Part shown: piece by piece, positions 49,944 to 57,921 of the stretch
Position numbering within the stretch: the stretch's first letter is position 1
Layout of the letters: every line of letters begins with the position of its first letter
Assembly: GCF_002163585.1 (NCBI RefSeq)
Contig: NZ_CP015579.1
Coordinates: forward strand, 1,612,001-1,676,000
Length of the DNA stretch: 64,000 bases
Direction: 5' to 3'
Origin: Tatumella citrea
GTDB taxonomy: Bacteria; Pseudomonadota; Gammaproteobacteria; Enterobacterales; Enterobacteriaceae
Translations under genes and position numbers: made by a program
The notes under the pieces: generated by a model
Seen by the model: the letters and a program-made list of their open reading frames with translations, nothing else
Told to the model about the DNA's origin: nothing
Databases searched by the model: none

Positions 49944-50837
49944 TTAGCCAAAATATTCAGTGATTTCACGGATAAATAGCTGACAACGACTCTCTTTAAT
50001 CCTCTGCGGATCGCAGAGGAGATTGAGTGGACGTTCCGGAATCGGGTAATTTTGCAGTATCGGAATTAACTCTCCCCGCTGTAGTGGCAACTCAAGCCCT
50101 TTTTCATAGCCTATCAGTATTCCGTTGCCTTTCAGGGCTGCTTCCAGTATCGCTCCCCAGTCATTAATAACCAGTGGACCATTTACAGAGACCTGAATTA
50201 TTTGCTGCTCACAGGTAAATGGCCACTGGCCGGCTAATCCTGCAGGCCAGGGTGAGAAACCAATACAGTCATGATGTTGTAAATCTTCCGGATGTTCCGG
50301 TATCCCACGGCGGCTCAGATAATCTGGTGATGCACAGGCGATAAACCGGTACGGAGGCAGAGGCCTGGCAATATAACGCAGGTTTTTATCCGGTTCTCCA
50401 ATACGAAACACAAAATCGAAGTATTCCGCGGCGGGATTAATAATTCCGTCACTCAGTGTCAGTTCAACCTTCATCTGCGGGTAACGTCGCAGGAACTGGC
50501 TGACAAAACCGACCAGGCTGTAGCGGCCAAATGAGACCGGAGCATTAATCCGTAATGTTCCGGAAGGGATGTTGGAATGACCGCTGGCTTCATTGTCTGC
50601 CTGGTTAACCGCATCAATTATCGCTTCGCAGCGTTTCAGATACTGCTCTCCTGCCGGCGTCAGGCTTTGCGAGCGGGTTGTCCGGTTCAGCAATCGTGCA
50701 GATAACTGATGTTCCAGGGCCGTAATATGTCGTGCAACCATCTGCGGCGATATTCCCAGTTTATCAGCGGCAAAGACGAATGAACCTCCCCGTGCAGCTG
50801 CCACAAAGGTTCTCATACTGGTGAGTTTATCGGGCAT
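49944..50837 (-). CDS. LysR-type transcriptional regulator
   Basis: A 297-residue LTTR with the HTH block SMRTFVAAARGGSFVFAADKLGISPQMVARHITALEHQLSARLLNRTTRSQSL. The C-terminal effector-binding domain is complete. It is divergent from the YciI-like gene (101-base gap), which it may control. The effector is unknown. Confidence 0.9.
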   Translation of the reverse strand: MPDKLTSMRTFVAAARGGSFVFAADKLGISPQMVARHITALEHQLSARLLNRTTRSQSLTPAGEQYLKRCEAIIDAVNQADNEASGHSNIPSGTLRINAPVSFGRYSLVGFVSQFLRRYPQMKVELTLSDGIINPAAEYFDFVFRIGEPDKNLRYIARPLPPYRFIACASPDYLSRRGIPEHPEDLQHHDCIGFSPWPAGLAGQWPFTCEQQIIQVSVNGPLVINDWGAILEAALKGNGILIGYEKGLELPLQRGELIPILQNYPIPERPLNLLCDPQRIKESRCQLFIREITEYFG

Positions 50838-50937
50838 TAAACACTCCTGATTGTTTCTGAAGTTTATATATGGCTATTTTAAATACTCATGGTGGTTATT
50901 ATGCTGAATTTTTTGCAAAGCCACAGAGGAATAATCA

Positions 50938-51267
50938 ATGAACATTTATCTGGTTACGATGGAACACCCTGAAGGTCCTGAATGGAATACATTTGTTCGT
51001 GAGCATGTGTTGTACCTGAAACAGTTGATCCGCAACGGGAGTCTGATAGCTTCAGGGCCACTGAAAAATACCCCGCTCAGGGCCGGATTTTTAATATTTC
51101 GGGCAGAGGATATCCAACAGGTAAATGCATTAGTTAATGCCGACCCGTTTGCGCGTGAAAACCTGATAGTAAACCTGGAAATACAGCAGTGGGACCCACT
51201 CTTTGGTCAACTGAGCAATATATCCAGCCGACAGACTGTGAGTGATTTACAGGATTTAATTGACTAA
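50938..51267 (+). CDS. YciI-like protein
   Basis: A 109-residue protein of the YciI fold (ferredoxin-like dimer). HVLYLKQLIRNGSLIASGPL and RENLIVNLEIQQWDPLFG are the conserved parts of the family, and the His-Asp-type active pair is suggested by REHVLY and NADPF. YciI homologues act as dehalogenases or are of unknown function. It starts at ATG after AGAGGA. Possible target of the divergent LysR. Confidence 0.78.
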   Translation: MNIYLVTMEHPEGPEWNTFVREHVLYLKQLIRNGSLIASGPLKNTPLRAGFLIFRAEDIQQVNALVNADPFARENLIVNLEIQQWDPLFGQLSNISSRQTVSDLQDLID

Positions 51268-51463
51268 GCCCGGACGGGGGACAGGTTACTGGTTTATAAA
51301 TGAGCCTGGCCCTGATAAACAGAGAACCACAGACCGGATTATTGTGATTAATTCTGCCAAAACCCGGATAAACGGTTAAAGTGTGAACTCTTCCGGCACC
51401 GACCGGTGAGTCAGTCAGGCATCGTCCAAAACTGACATCTCAGGATGATTCAAGGAGCATACG

Positions 51464-51835
51464 ATGAACGATGCTGTCAGATTTGGTCGAATCGCTGCCG
51501 TACTGGCGGTGAGAAATATTCAGCGTGCAGAGCAGTTCTATACTTACGGGCTGAATTTTGAAGCAGTATTTAAAAACGGTAATCCTACCGGTTTCATGAT
51601 TCTTAAGCGCGATGACGCTGAGTTGCACCTCACACTTCAGCCGTTTCATAAAGCCGCCGCCTATCCGGTCGCGCATCTGTTGGTGGATGACGCAGAAGCC
51701 TTTTTTGAACGTTGTCGTCAGGCCGGAGCAAAAATCATTAAAGGGATACAGGATAAAGACTATGGCCTGAGAGCCTTTGTATTTGCTGACCACGACGGTA
51801 ACCGTATCGATGTCGGACAAATTCTGTCTGAATAA
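51464..51835 (+). CDS. VOC superfamily protein (bleomycin-resistance type)
   Basis: A 123-residue protein of the vicinal oxygen chelate fold. Two beta-alpha-beta-beta repeats are seen: AVLAVRNIQRAEQFYTYGLNFEAVF near the start and AHLLVDDAEAFFERCRQAGAK then FVFADHDGNRIDVGQIL. Members include glyoxalase I, fosfomycin or bleomycin resistance proteins, and dioxygenases; I cannot say which. Start ATG after AAGGAG. Confidence 0.8.
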   Translation: MNDAVRFGRIAAVLAVRNIQRAEQFYTYGLNFEAVFKNGNPTGFMILKRDDAELHLTLQPFHKAAAYPVAHLLVDDAEAFFERCRQAGAKIIKGIQDKDYGLRAFVFADHDGNRIDVGQILSE

Positions 51836-51895
51836 CGGTGTTAAGCAGGCAGACGACGGGTTGCAATAAGTCCGTCTGCCTGTTGTTGTGGGCAG

Positions 51896-53536
51896 TTAAC
51901 GACGGATGGCAGCAAATACTTCACTGACAGCTTTCGCGCCGGGATCGATATGGCCCTGCAGACTGTCGGCATTCAGATAAGCAGAACGCCCGGCACCCGC
52001 CTTGCTCATTTCTGCGGTGGATTCCGCGCCTTTTTGCGCGGCAGCCACTACATCAGACCAGTTTTTATCCTCAGCCATCGCTTCAAAAGCTGGTTGCAGT
52101 GCATCAATCATCGTCCGGTCACCAGGACGGGCACCACCATACTCCTTCATCTGTTCCAGCCCTTTAAGAAAGGCTTTACCGGGATTTTGTTGCGGATCAT
52201 AGCCTTCTGCGGCAGCGGTAAACAGCAGAGATAATAATACTCCGCCTGAGCCACCCATTGGCGTGGTGATGCTTTCTCCCAGCCAGCCTAACAAGGCCGC
52301 CGGCTCATTGAGCGGTAATCTGCCATCCTGCAGCGCTTTGAGGACATATCTGGCACCTGTAGCCAGCGTGCTACCTGTGTCTCCGTCGCCAACATGGCTG
52401 TCGAGGGTATTAAGCGCTTGTTCATTATCAATCAGTGCCTGGCAGGCTGACTCAAGTAACGCCGCAGTACCGGCATTGTCCGAAGGCGTAACGGCGGTAT
52501 TTTCCGGCAGAGCCTCAGCCTGCTGCCAGTGCATTTCGGCGGGTGGGTAGAGCGGGGACCACCCGGAAACGGCGACCGGTGCCTGTAACGCCTCTTCGAG
52601 TTGCTCATTCAGAGGCAGGACAGTCAGTGATACTCCCTTCATATCCAGGGCGCTGACCAGGGTTGCAGGGCCCTGCAGCAAACGAACCCGTTTTCCTAAC
52701 GGTGAAGCCAGCAGGTGCTGGCTGAGCAGTGCCAGTTCCAGTACCGAGAATCCGCCGAGGTTATTGATCATCAATAATAAATCTGATTTATCGCCAATGT
52801 GTTGCAACAGGACCTTGGTTATTTGTTCGCAAATATCACGGCTGTTCTGAGTGTCCAGTGTCGCTACACCATGTTCACCATGAATGCCCATCCCCAGTTC
52901 ACTCTTACCAGCCGGTAATCTGTCGCTGTTTTCAGCCCCGGGCAGGTGACATGAAGAGAGTGCAACACCTATTGTCGCCATCTGTTTCAGGGCTGAACGG
53001 GTTTGGCTGGCAACATCCTGTAAGGATAACCCCTGACTGGCGGCATAACCGGCAATCTTATGGGCTAAAATAGTGCCTGACAGGCCGCGTGGCCGGGGAT
53101 TGTCAGGCAATGCAATATCATCTTCTACCAGAACAGTTTCTACCTTGTAACCCAACGCTCTGGCTTTTTCTGCTGCCAGGCCGAAATTCAGGCGATCACC
53201 GGTGTAGTTTTTTACAATCAACAGGCAGCCAGCCTCGCCGGTGACATTAATAATTGCACTGAGCACGGCATCGACACCCGGCGATGCAAAAATGTCGCCG
53301 CAGATTGCTCCGGTCAGCATGCCTTTACCCACAAATCCGGCATGCATCGGTTCGTGACCGGAACCGCCACCAGATAACAACGCAACCTGTTTTTTATCCC
53401 AGTCATTGCGCACTACCACACGCAATCCCGCATTGGTTTTCAGTCGGGTCAGGTTTCCATGTGGACTGGTACGGATAATACCTTCAATTACTTGATCAAT
53501 AAGGTTTTCTTTACTGTCATAGAAAAAATGACTCAT
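51896..53536 (-). CDS. ATP-dependent dihydroxyacetone kinase (fused DhaK-DhaL)
   Basis: A 546-residue single-chain kinase that phosphorylates dihydroxyacetone (possibly also other short ketoses) with ATP. The N-terminal DhaK part (about 1-330) has LLSGGGSGHEPMHAGFVG and the substrate-binding His in MGIHGEHGV. The DhaL part (about 360-546) has the ADP loop HVGDGDTGSTLATGA and TPMGGSGGVLLS. This fused type uses ATP rather than the PTS (DhaM). Start ATG at 53536 with GGGAG eight bases upstream; a GTG at 53545 is also open. No glycerol genes are beside it. Confidence 0.88.
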   Translation of the reverse strand: MSHFFYDSKENLIDQVIEGIIRTSPHGNLTRLKTNAGLRVVVRNDWDKKQVALLSGGGSGHEPMHAGFVGKGMLTGAICGDIFASPGVDAVLSAIINVTGEAGCLLIVKNYTGDRLNFGLAAEKARALGYKVETVLVEDDIALPDNPRPRGLSGTILAHKIAGYAASQGLSLQDVASQTRSALKQMATIGVALSSCHLPGAENSDRLPAGKSELGMGIHGEHGVATLDTQNSRDICEQITKVLLQHIGDKSDLLLMINNLGGFSVLELALLSQHLLASPLGKRVRLLQGPATLVSALDMKGVSLTVLPLNEQLEEALQAPVAVSGWSPLYPPAEMHWQQAEALPENTAVTPSDNAGTAALLESACQALIDNEQALNTLDSHVGDGDTGSTLATGARYVLKALQDGRLPLNEPAALLGWLGESITTPMGGSGGVLLSLLFTAAAEGYDPQQNPGKAFLKGLEQMKEYGGARPGDRTMIDALQPAFEAMAEDKNWSDVVAAAQKGAESTAEMSKAGAGRSAYLNADSLQGHIDPGAKAVSEVFAAIRR

Positions 53537-53775
53537 CGAAATCACTCCCTAATCAGATAAACTGTGACCCTAATTGTGAGCCAGTTTATCTCAGGCAATG
53601 GCCTGGCGACCGATTAGTGTGATCTTCATCACAAATAAATCCTGATCTTTAGCGGATGGCAAATAACGTATCCGGACAGCGGACAGTACGTCTGTAGTCA
53701 GAGTGTTCTGCCATGATGCCCGAAACCAACGGTCGCAGAGGGTGTTATCAACAAGACAGGGATAAAATCTGCCCC

Positions 53776-54171
53776 TTAATCATCCCGGCAGACGATATGA
53801 ATTTTATTGCCGTCCGGATCTCTGAAATAGGCACCATAATAGTTATCACCGTAATTTTTGCGCAATCCCGGTTCACCTTCAGAACTGCCACCCAGAGATA
53901 GTGCAGCCTGAAAGGCTTTATCGACGGCATCAGGCGTGGGGGCAAGAAAAGCCACCATACTGCCATTACCGGCAGTGGCCGCTGCGCCGTTAAATGGCAG
54001 ATAAGTGTAGAAGCGGGGCAGATTGTGATCCGGGTGAATCCAGCATAGTGATGCCGGTCCACCATCCGGAATAACTGGCCGGTTAATCAATCCTAACGGG
54101 CTGAGAACGGCATCATAAAAACGACCTGCTGTTTCAAGATCACTGACTCCGACTGTAATATGACTGAACAT
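53776..54171 (-). CDS. VOC family glyoxalase-like protein
   Basis: A 131-residue VOC protein. HITVGVSDLETAGRFYDAVLSPLGL starts the first repeat, and YYGAYFRDPDGNKIHIVC ends the second, with the expected metal-ligand-type positions. It has a tight length for the family and a GCGAGG site before the ATG. The substrate is unknown. Lies between the dihydroxyacetone kinase and the RluA-like gene. Confidence 0.8.
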   Translation of the reverse strand: MFSHITVGVSDLETAGRFYDAVLSPLGLINRPVIPDGGPASLCWIHPDHNLPRFYTYLPFNGAAATAGNGSMVAFLAPTPDAVDKAFQAALSLGGSSEGEPGLRKNYGDNYYGAYFRDPDGNKIHIVCRDD

Positions 54172-54328
54172 AAAACCTCGCTGAATGATTTATCTGAAAC
54201 TGAATTTGAGTCTTTTGCTTCCACAGCCAAACCGGCTCCTGAACCAGACAAGAGCTGCACAGAGAATGCTGATTAGCCTGCAGAACAGATATTAGTTATG
54301 ATCCGCCGCCTGAAAGGGAGTGAACCGG

Positions 54329-55030
54329 ATGATTTCTGAAATTAATGATACCTTTATTGCGCCACTTTGTGAGCAACAGATAGAAATTCTTTATCAGGAT
54401 GAGTTTCTGTTACTGATAAATAAACCTTCGGGTCTGCTTAGCCTGTCGGGGAAAAATCCGCAAAACCTGGATTCGGTACATTACCGGCTGGTGCAGGAGT
54501 ATCCTGACTGTACTCTGGTGCACCGGCTGGATTTTGGGACTTCCGGGCTGATGGTGATTGCGCTGAATAAGAGAGTTAATGCATTACTCTGCCAGCAATT
54601 CAGTCAGCGTAGTGTGACTAAAGAATACCAGGCACTGGTATGCGGGCACACGGAACAAAACTCTGGCACCATTGATGCAGCCATTACCAAAGACCCGGCA
54701 TTATTTCCGCGCATGAGTATCTGTCCGGAAACAGGCAAATCTGCCCGTTCGGGATACCGGCTCTTGCAGCGGGAGTTTTATACTACGCCGGACAATATCC
54801 GGTTACCGGTGACCCGGTTGCGATTATTACCCGAAACGGGGCGGACTCATCAGTTGCGTATTCATTGTCAGCATCTGGGGCACCCAATTTTAGGCTGCGA
54901 TTTGTATGGCGGAAAAGAGTGGCCGGGCACAGCAGAAATTCCACGACTAATGTTACATGCCAGTGAACTGCACTTTGTTCATCCCGTCACTTTACAGCCG
55001 ATCGCTGCCCGTAGCATGGTACCCTTCTGA
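54329..55030 (+). CDS. RluA family pseudouridine synthase
   Basis: A 233-residue enzyme with the RluA-family motif II CTLVHRLDFGTSGLMVIAL (catalytic Asp in HRLD, residues about 71-74), the N-terminal INKPSGLLSLSG, and RTHQLRIHCQHLGHPILGCDLYGG. It should convert uridine to pseudouridine in rRNA or tRNA; it is not clearly RluA itself. A GTG at 54320 is also open, but the ATG at 54329 lies eight bases after AGGGAG. Confidence 0.85.
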   Translation: MISEINDTFIAPLCEQQIEILYQDEFLLLINKPSGLLSLSGKNPQNLDSVHYRLVQEYPDCTLVHRLDFGTSGLMVIALNKRVNALLCQQFSQRSVTKEYQALVCGHTEQNSGTIDAAITKDPALFPRMSICPETGKSARSGYRLLQREFYTTPDNIRLPVTRLRLLPETGRTHQLRIHCQHLGHPILGCDLYGGKEWPGTAEIPRLMLHASELHFVHPVTLQPIAARSMVPF

Positions 55031-55071
55031 CCAGGCCTTAAGTGGCCTGATCAGATGATATGCCAGTGCTT

Positions 55072-55608
55072 TTACCACATCAGGTCATCGGGGATTTTAA
55101 AATCTGCGTACGGATCATCTTCGTCCTGTTCCTGTTCACTCACAGGGCTGTTCAGGACAATATAATCTGCATCACGCTGAGCAATTTTATCGGCTACAAC
55201 GGCAGGGATAATCGCATATTCGCTGCGGTTATTATCAGTAATCAACCGTGCAATAGCCAAGCGACCATTGGATAACTGGGTGTGGGTATTTTTGTCCACT
55301 GACAAATTTTTAATCAGATTGTTGTCGGTGAAATTGAAGCTGACCGGGCCATCCGTCTGAGTAATCCGGTTCATCTCGATTAACTGACGGATTTGAGCTT
55401 TATACTCTTTTGACTGTGTTGCCTGCTTCTGCTGCTCACTGAATTGCTTATCACGTGCCTGCTGGGCTTTTTTATTTTCTTCAACGGCTTCTCTGGCTTC
55501 CCTGGCCTGTAGCCGCGATTTTTTTGCAGTCCGTTGTACTTTTTCCATTTTCTTGCTGCTAACCAGTCCGGCTTTCAGCATCTGTTCCTGTAAAGTGAGT
55601 TTTGTCAT
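55072..55608 (-). CDS. yaiL: DUF2058 nucleoprotein YaiL
   Basis: A 178-residue protein with a strongly charged coiled-coil N-terminal half (LTLQEQMLKAGLVSSKKMEKVQRTAKKSRLQAREAREAVEENKKAQQARDKQ). Then comes NFTDNNLIKNLSVDK, followed by NGRLAIARLITDN..YAIIPAVVADKIAQRD and the acidic ending DEDDPYADFKIPDDLMW. This matches E. coli YaiL closely. Its function is unclear. It starts at ATG and may be transcribed from a TATACT-type promoter near 55650. Confidence 0.9.
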   Translation of the reverse strand: MTKLTLQEQMLKAGLVSSKKMEKVQRTAKKSRLQAREAREAVEENKKAQQARDKQFSEQQKQATQSKEYKAQIRQLIEMNRITQTDGPVSFNFTDNNLIKNLSVDKNTHTQLSNGRLAIARLITDNNRSEYAIIPAVVADKIAQRDADYIVLNSPVSEQEQDEDDPYADFKIPDDLMW

Positions 55609-56127
55609 TCTGGTTCCTGAACCGGTTAATTGGTTTGCCGGAGTATATCGTTAATTTACCGGAAAGTGAGTATTTTGCTGAATTGATGGCAGGGGCTTAC
55701 AGAGATGACATAACACGGAGGCGAAAAAAATCCCGCCGTAGCGGGAAATGGATTATAGGCAAACTGCAATATTTGTTCTTAACGACAGTTACGGTTAAAC
55801 AGTGGTTAACCGATATTGCATTGGTACGACCAGGTTTCCGGCCAACAGTTCCTTAAGAACTTAAGAAAATTACCGTCAGAGTTTCGTTAAGCTATTGATA
55901 AAACATCACAGTAACAACTGTGCTGCTATCAGCCTGACGAGCCCGTATGGCAGATTCTCTGCAGTGTAATAAAGGGTAAACCTGCTGTAACCCTGAAACC
56001 TGAGGGGTTATTATATCAGAATTATCCGCATGTTCGATGACTGACACGAATAGAAAAATGCGTGGTGACAAATTACTGTAACCTGACTATAGGATGATTC
56101 ACAGGTAGCATAAAAAAAGGAAAATCT
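55609..56127. other. 519-base intergenic region with a minus-strand terminator
   Basis: Lies between yaiL (minus) and the small plus-strand gene. It contains several short dyads, a strong minus-strand intrinsic terminator at 55724-55746, and a TATAAT directly upstream of it on the minus strand (55753-55758). No protein gene is supported. The terminator has no known gene in front of it, so an unannotated short RNA is possible. Confidence 0.4.
55724..55746 (-). terminator. orphan intrinsic terminator
   Basis: TCCCGC-TACG-GCGGGA followed by seven T on the minus strand. The nearest minus-strand gene upstream is ryhB, which has its own terminator at 56572, so this one may end a different short transcript starting between about 55750 and 56120. 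Confidence 0.7.
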
Positions 56128-56322
56128 ATGTTGGCAAAAATGTTTTTAAACGGGCGTCATTGTTACGTCGCTGTCACTGAGATGACAGAAATCGAAAACG
56201 GTCATCTGACCGGTGGTAGTAAAGAGTTTATGGTCAAGCTGGCCAATGGTATGCAGGAAAAAGTGATTGTTCGTGGCGACAGGCTGGCAGGCATTGATAA
56301 TGGTTGTATTCGTCTGGGCTAA
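56128..56322 (+). CDS. 64-residue protein of unknown function
   Basis: MLAKMFLNGRHCYVAVTEMTEIENGH at the start, and KVIVRGDRLAGIDNGCIRLG at the end. A small beta-rich protein, no signal peptide or membrane segment. I do not recognise it. A good AAAGGA ribosome site lies seven bases before the ATG. It is followed closely by the seven-copy heptanucleotide repeat and then, on the other strand, ryhB. Confidence 0.6.
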   Translation: MLAKMFLNGRHCYVAVTEMTEIENGHLTGGSKEFMVKLANGMQEKVIVRGDRLAGIDNGCIRLG

Positions 56323-56335
56323 GTTTTTTCCTGTT

Positions 56336-56384
56336 AAGCAGTAAGCAGTAAGCAGTAAGCAGTAAGCAGTAAGCAGTAAGCAGT
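56336..56384. repeat. seven tandem copies of AAGCAGT
   Basis: Seven exact, head-to-tail copies of a 7-base unit, 49 bases in total, 13 bases after the stop of the small gene. There are no spacers, so it is not a CRISPR array. Copy number at such repeats often changes by slippage. It lies outside supported coding sequence, so it cannot shift a known frame, but it may alter the 3' region of the small gene. Confidence 0.95.
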
Positions 56385-56571
56385 ACACACCATAATGAGC
56401 TCTGTCAGATACGCTGACAGGCTCTGAGCAATGTCGAATTCTTTCAGGCGTTGAGTCACTACTCAGCGACAAGTCCGAAACACCGCAATCAGCGGGTAAA
56501 AATCTTGTTAGCCCTTTTATGCAGTGCCAGCTTATGTCTGGCATTGCCAGCACTCCTGCTTTATTACAGGC

Positions 56572-56665
56572 AAAAAAAAGCCCGCGGTCAGCGGGCAAAG
56601 ATAACTGGAAGCAATGTGAGCAATGTCGTATCGAGTAGTTGATTAAAACAGTCAACTATTCGATA
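56572..56665 (-). ncRNA. ryhB: small regulatory RNA RyhB
   Basis: On the minus strand the RNA runs about 94 nt from near 56665 to a terminator. The core CGACATTGCTCACATTGC and the following TTCC (56607-56628) is identical to the seed region of E. coli RyhB as I know it. The 5' part folds into a long hairpin with two mismatches (56629-56665). The 3' end is GCCCGC-TGACC-GCGGGC and eight T (56572-56596), an Hfq-type terminator. RyhB represses iron-using proteins when iron is short. A Fur box and sigma-70 promoter lie directly upstream. The position beside yaiL and a DUF523 gene differs from E. coli (yhhX-yhhY). Confidence 0.88.
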
Positions 56666-56671
56666 GAGCTA

Positions 56672-56702
56672 AAGATAGTGGTAATGATTCTCAATTGCAA
56701 CC
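56672..56702 (-). promoter_or_regulatory. ryhB promoter with Fur box
   Basis: On the minus strand TTGCAA, a 17-base spacer and TATCTT (56672-56677) form a sigma-70 promoter with the start at about 56665. The sequence GGTAATGATTCTCAATTGC at 56680-56698 matches 13 of 19 positions of the Fur consensus and covers the spacer. It would be repressed by Fur with iron, as in E. coli. Confidence 0.75.
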
Positions 56703-56863
56703 CCTTAATGTGTGCGGATTATCAAATATTTTAAAATATTTTTCTAAATAACCTCTGACTGACAGCCGGAGAGCCTCTTTGTACCCAAAATACGGTTATG
56801 CAGATAATTCACCTACGTGTAATAAGGGGTTTTCCGGGCACTCCGGGCGAGAGAAGAGGGCAG

Positions 56864-57370
56864 TCAGATATCCGGAGTGTTATCAGATGCAATAACTCTG
56901 GCAACCAGTTGCGGAACTTGTTGCTCAGAAAATACTTCAATACCGTGGCGACGCAATAATGCTGCTGCAACTCCGCTGCCGCTGATTTGTTTTCCTGAAA
57001 AATCACCCCGATAGATTGTCTGACTGCCGCAGGTTGGGCTGCCATCTGTCAGTAAGGCAAAACGACATCCCGATTGTTGTGCTACCTGAAGCGCCAGACG
57101 GGCGCCGTGAAGGTAGATTGCCGTCACATCATTCCCGCCACTTTCCAGAATAACAGCACTCTCTGCCAGCACATTATCGCCGTTGCCTCCACAGATTTCT
57201 GCCGGAAGGCGTGGCGTCGGAAGACCAGCGGCTTGCTCCGGGCAACAAACCACCAGTCGGTCTTCTCGTCTGAATTGTTCCAGTGCATCGAGGACCGCCG
57301 GCTTATCGCTGCCGTTATAACGGACCCTGAAGCCCATCAGACAGGCACTTACCAGTATTTTACTCTTCAT
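56864..57370 (-). CDS. DUF523 domain-containing protein
   Basis: A 168-residue protein of the DUF523 family. Conserved Cys blocks are visible: KILVSACLMGFRVRYNG (N-terminus), CCPEQAAGLPTPR, and LLTDGSPTCGSQTIY. Such cysteine pairs suggest metal or Fe-S binding, but the function is unknown. The start is the ATG at 57370, which gives the family N-terminus (MKSKILVSACLMG); the frame continues to 57439 but that part looks non-coding. Confidence 0.82.
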   Translation of the reverse strand: MKSKILVSACLMGFRVRYNGSDKPAVLDALEQFRREDRLVVCCPEQAAGLPTPRLPAEICGGNGDNVLAESAVILESGGNDVTAIYLHGARLALQVAQQSGCRFALLTDGSPTCGSQTIYRGDFSGKQISGSGVAAALLRRHGIEVFSEQQVPQLVARVIASDNTPDI

Positions 57371-57460
57371 TAGTATCGGGTAACAATTTGCGAAACGGAA
57401 AGGAATTATGCCGTGCTTTGCAGGGAAACGGCAGGCCATTTTTAATGATGACAGGGGAAC

Positions 57461-57495
57461 AAAATAAAAACCCCGCGGGATAACCTGCGGGGTTT
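57461..57495 (-). terminator. intrinsic terminator of the ElaB-like gene
   Basis: On the minus strand AAACCCCGC and GCGGGGTTT form a nine-base-pair stem, followed by TTTTTATTTT. It lies 53 bases after the DUF883-type gene on that strand. Confidence 0.8.
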
Positions 57496-57548
57496 AGGTA
57501 TAAAACAGATGCTGTATTAAGATGTTATCTTAAGCAGCGCAAGATAAA

Positions 57549-57797
57549 TTACTTGCGGCCCAACAGATAACCAAACACGACACCAATAGCAGCAGCAATT
57601 GCCACGCCGGTGTAAGGTTTGTCAGAGACCTGCGTCTTAATGGTATCCGCTGCATCACGTACCGCATAGCTGGCGTGAGATGCGTACTTACGTGCGGCTC
57701 CTTTCAAAGAATGCTCAGGCGAATCGGTGATATCACCGTAAGCTTCCTGTGCTGCACCTGCCAGTTCTTCAGCTTTATCCTGAATTTTACCACTCAT
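57549..57797 (-). CDS. ElaB/YqjD/DUF883 family membrane-anchored protein
   Basis: An 82-residue protein with a CsbD-like N-terminus (MSGKIQDKAEELAGAAQEAYG), a helical middle (SLKGAARKYASHASYAVRDAADTIKTQ), and a single C-terminal membrane segment (TGVAIAAAIGVVFGYLLGRK). This is the tail-anchored DUF883 architecture of ElaB, YgaM and YqjD, which bind ribosomes to the membrane in stationary phase. The assignment to one paralogue is uncertain. Start ATG at 57797 with AAGGAGA upstream. Confidence 0.82.
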   Translation of the reverse strand: MSGKIQDKAEELAGAAQEAYGDITDSPEHSLKGAARKYASHASYAVRDAADTIKTQVSDKPYTGVAIAAAIGVVFGYLLGRK

Positions 57798-57921
57798 GCA
57801 CAACTCTCCTTTGATTGACTGTTTTATCAGATGTTTTTAAGTATAGCAGAGGATTTTTAAGTGAGTGCGGAACCAGATTTTTCTGAATCATCCTCTGTAA
57901 CGACAGGGCTGCAGGCTGATT

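Noticed and set aside
55602..55856. 84-residue plus-strand frame after yaiL
   Set aside because: It overlaps the yaiL start and the minus-strand terminator, has no ribosome site, and matches no family I know.
56336..56384. Short tandem repeat as a CRISPR array
   Set aside because: Units are 7 bases and directly joined, with no spacers and no cas genes.
56146..56655. 169-residue minus-strand frame with repeated LLLTAYC
   Set aside because: It crosses the heptanucleotide repeat, the ryhB RNA and, on the opposite strand, the small plus-strand gene. Its repeats come only from the tandem AAGCAGT units, and it has no recognisable domain.
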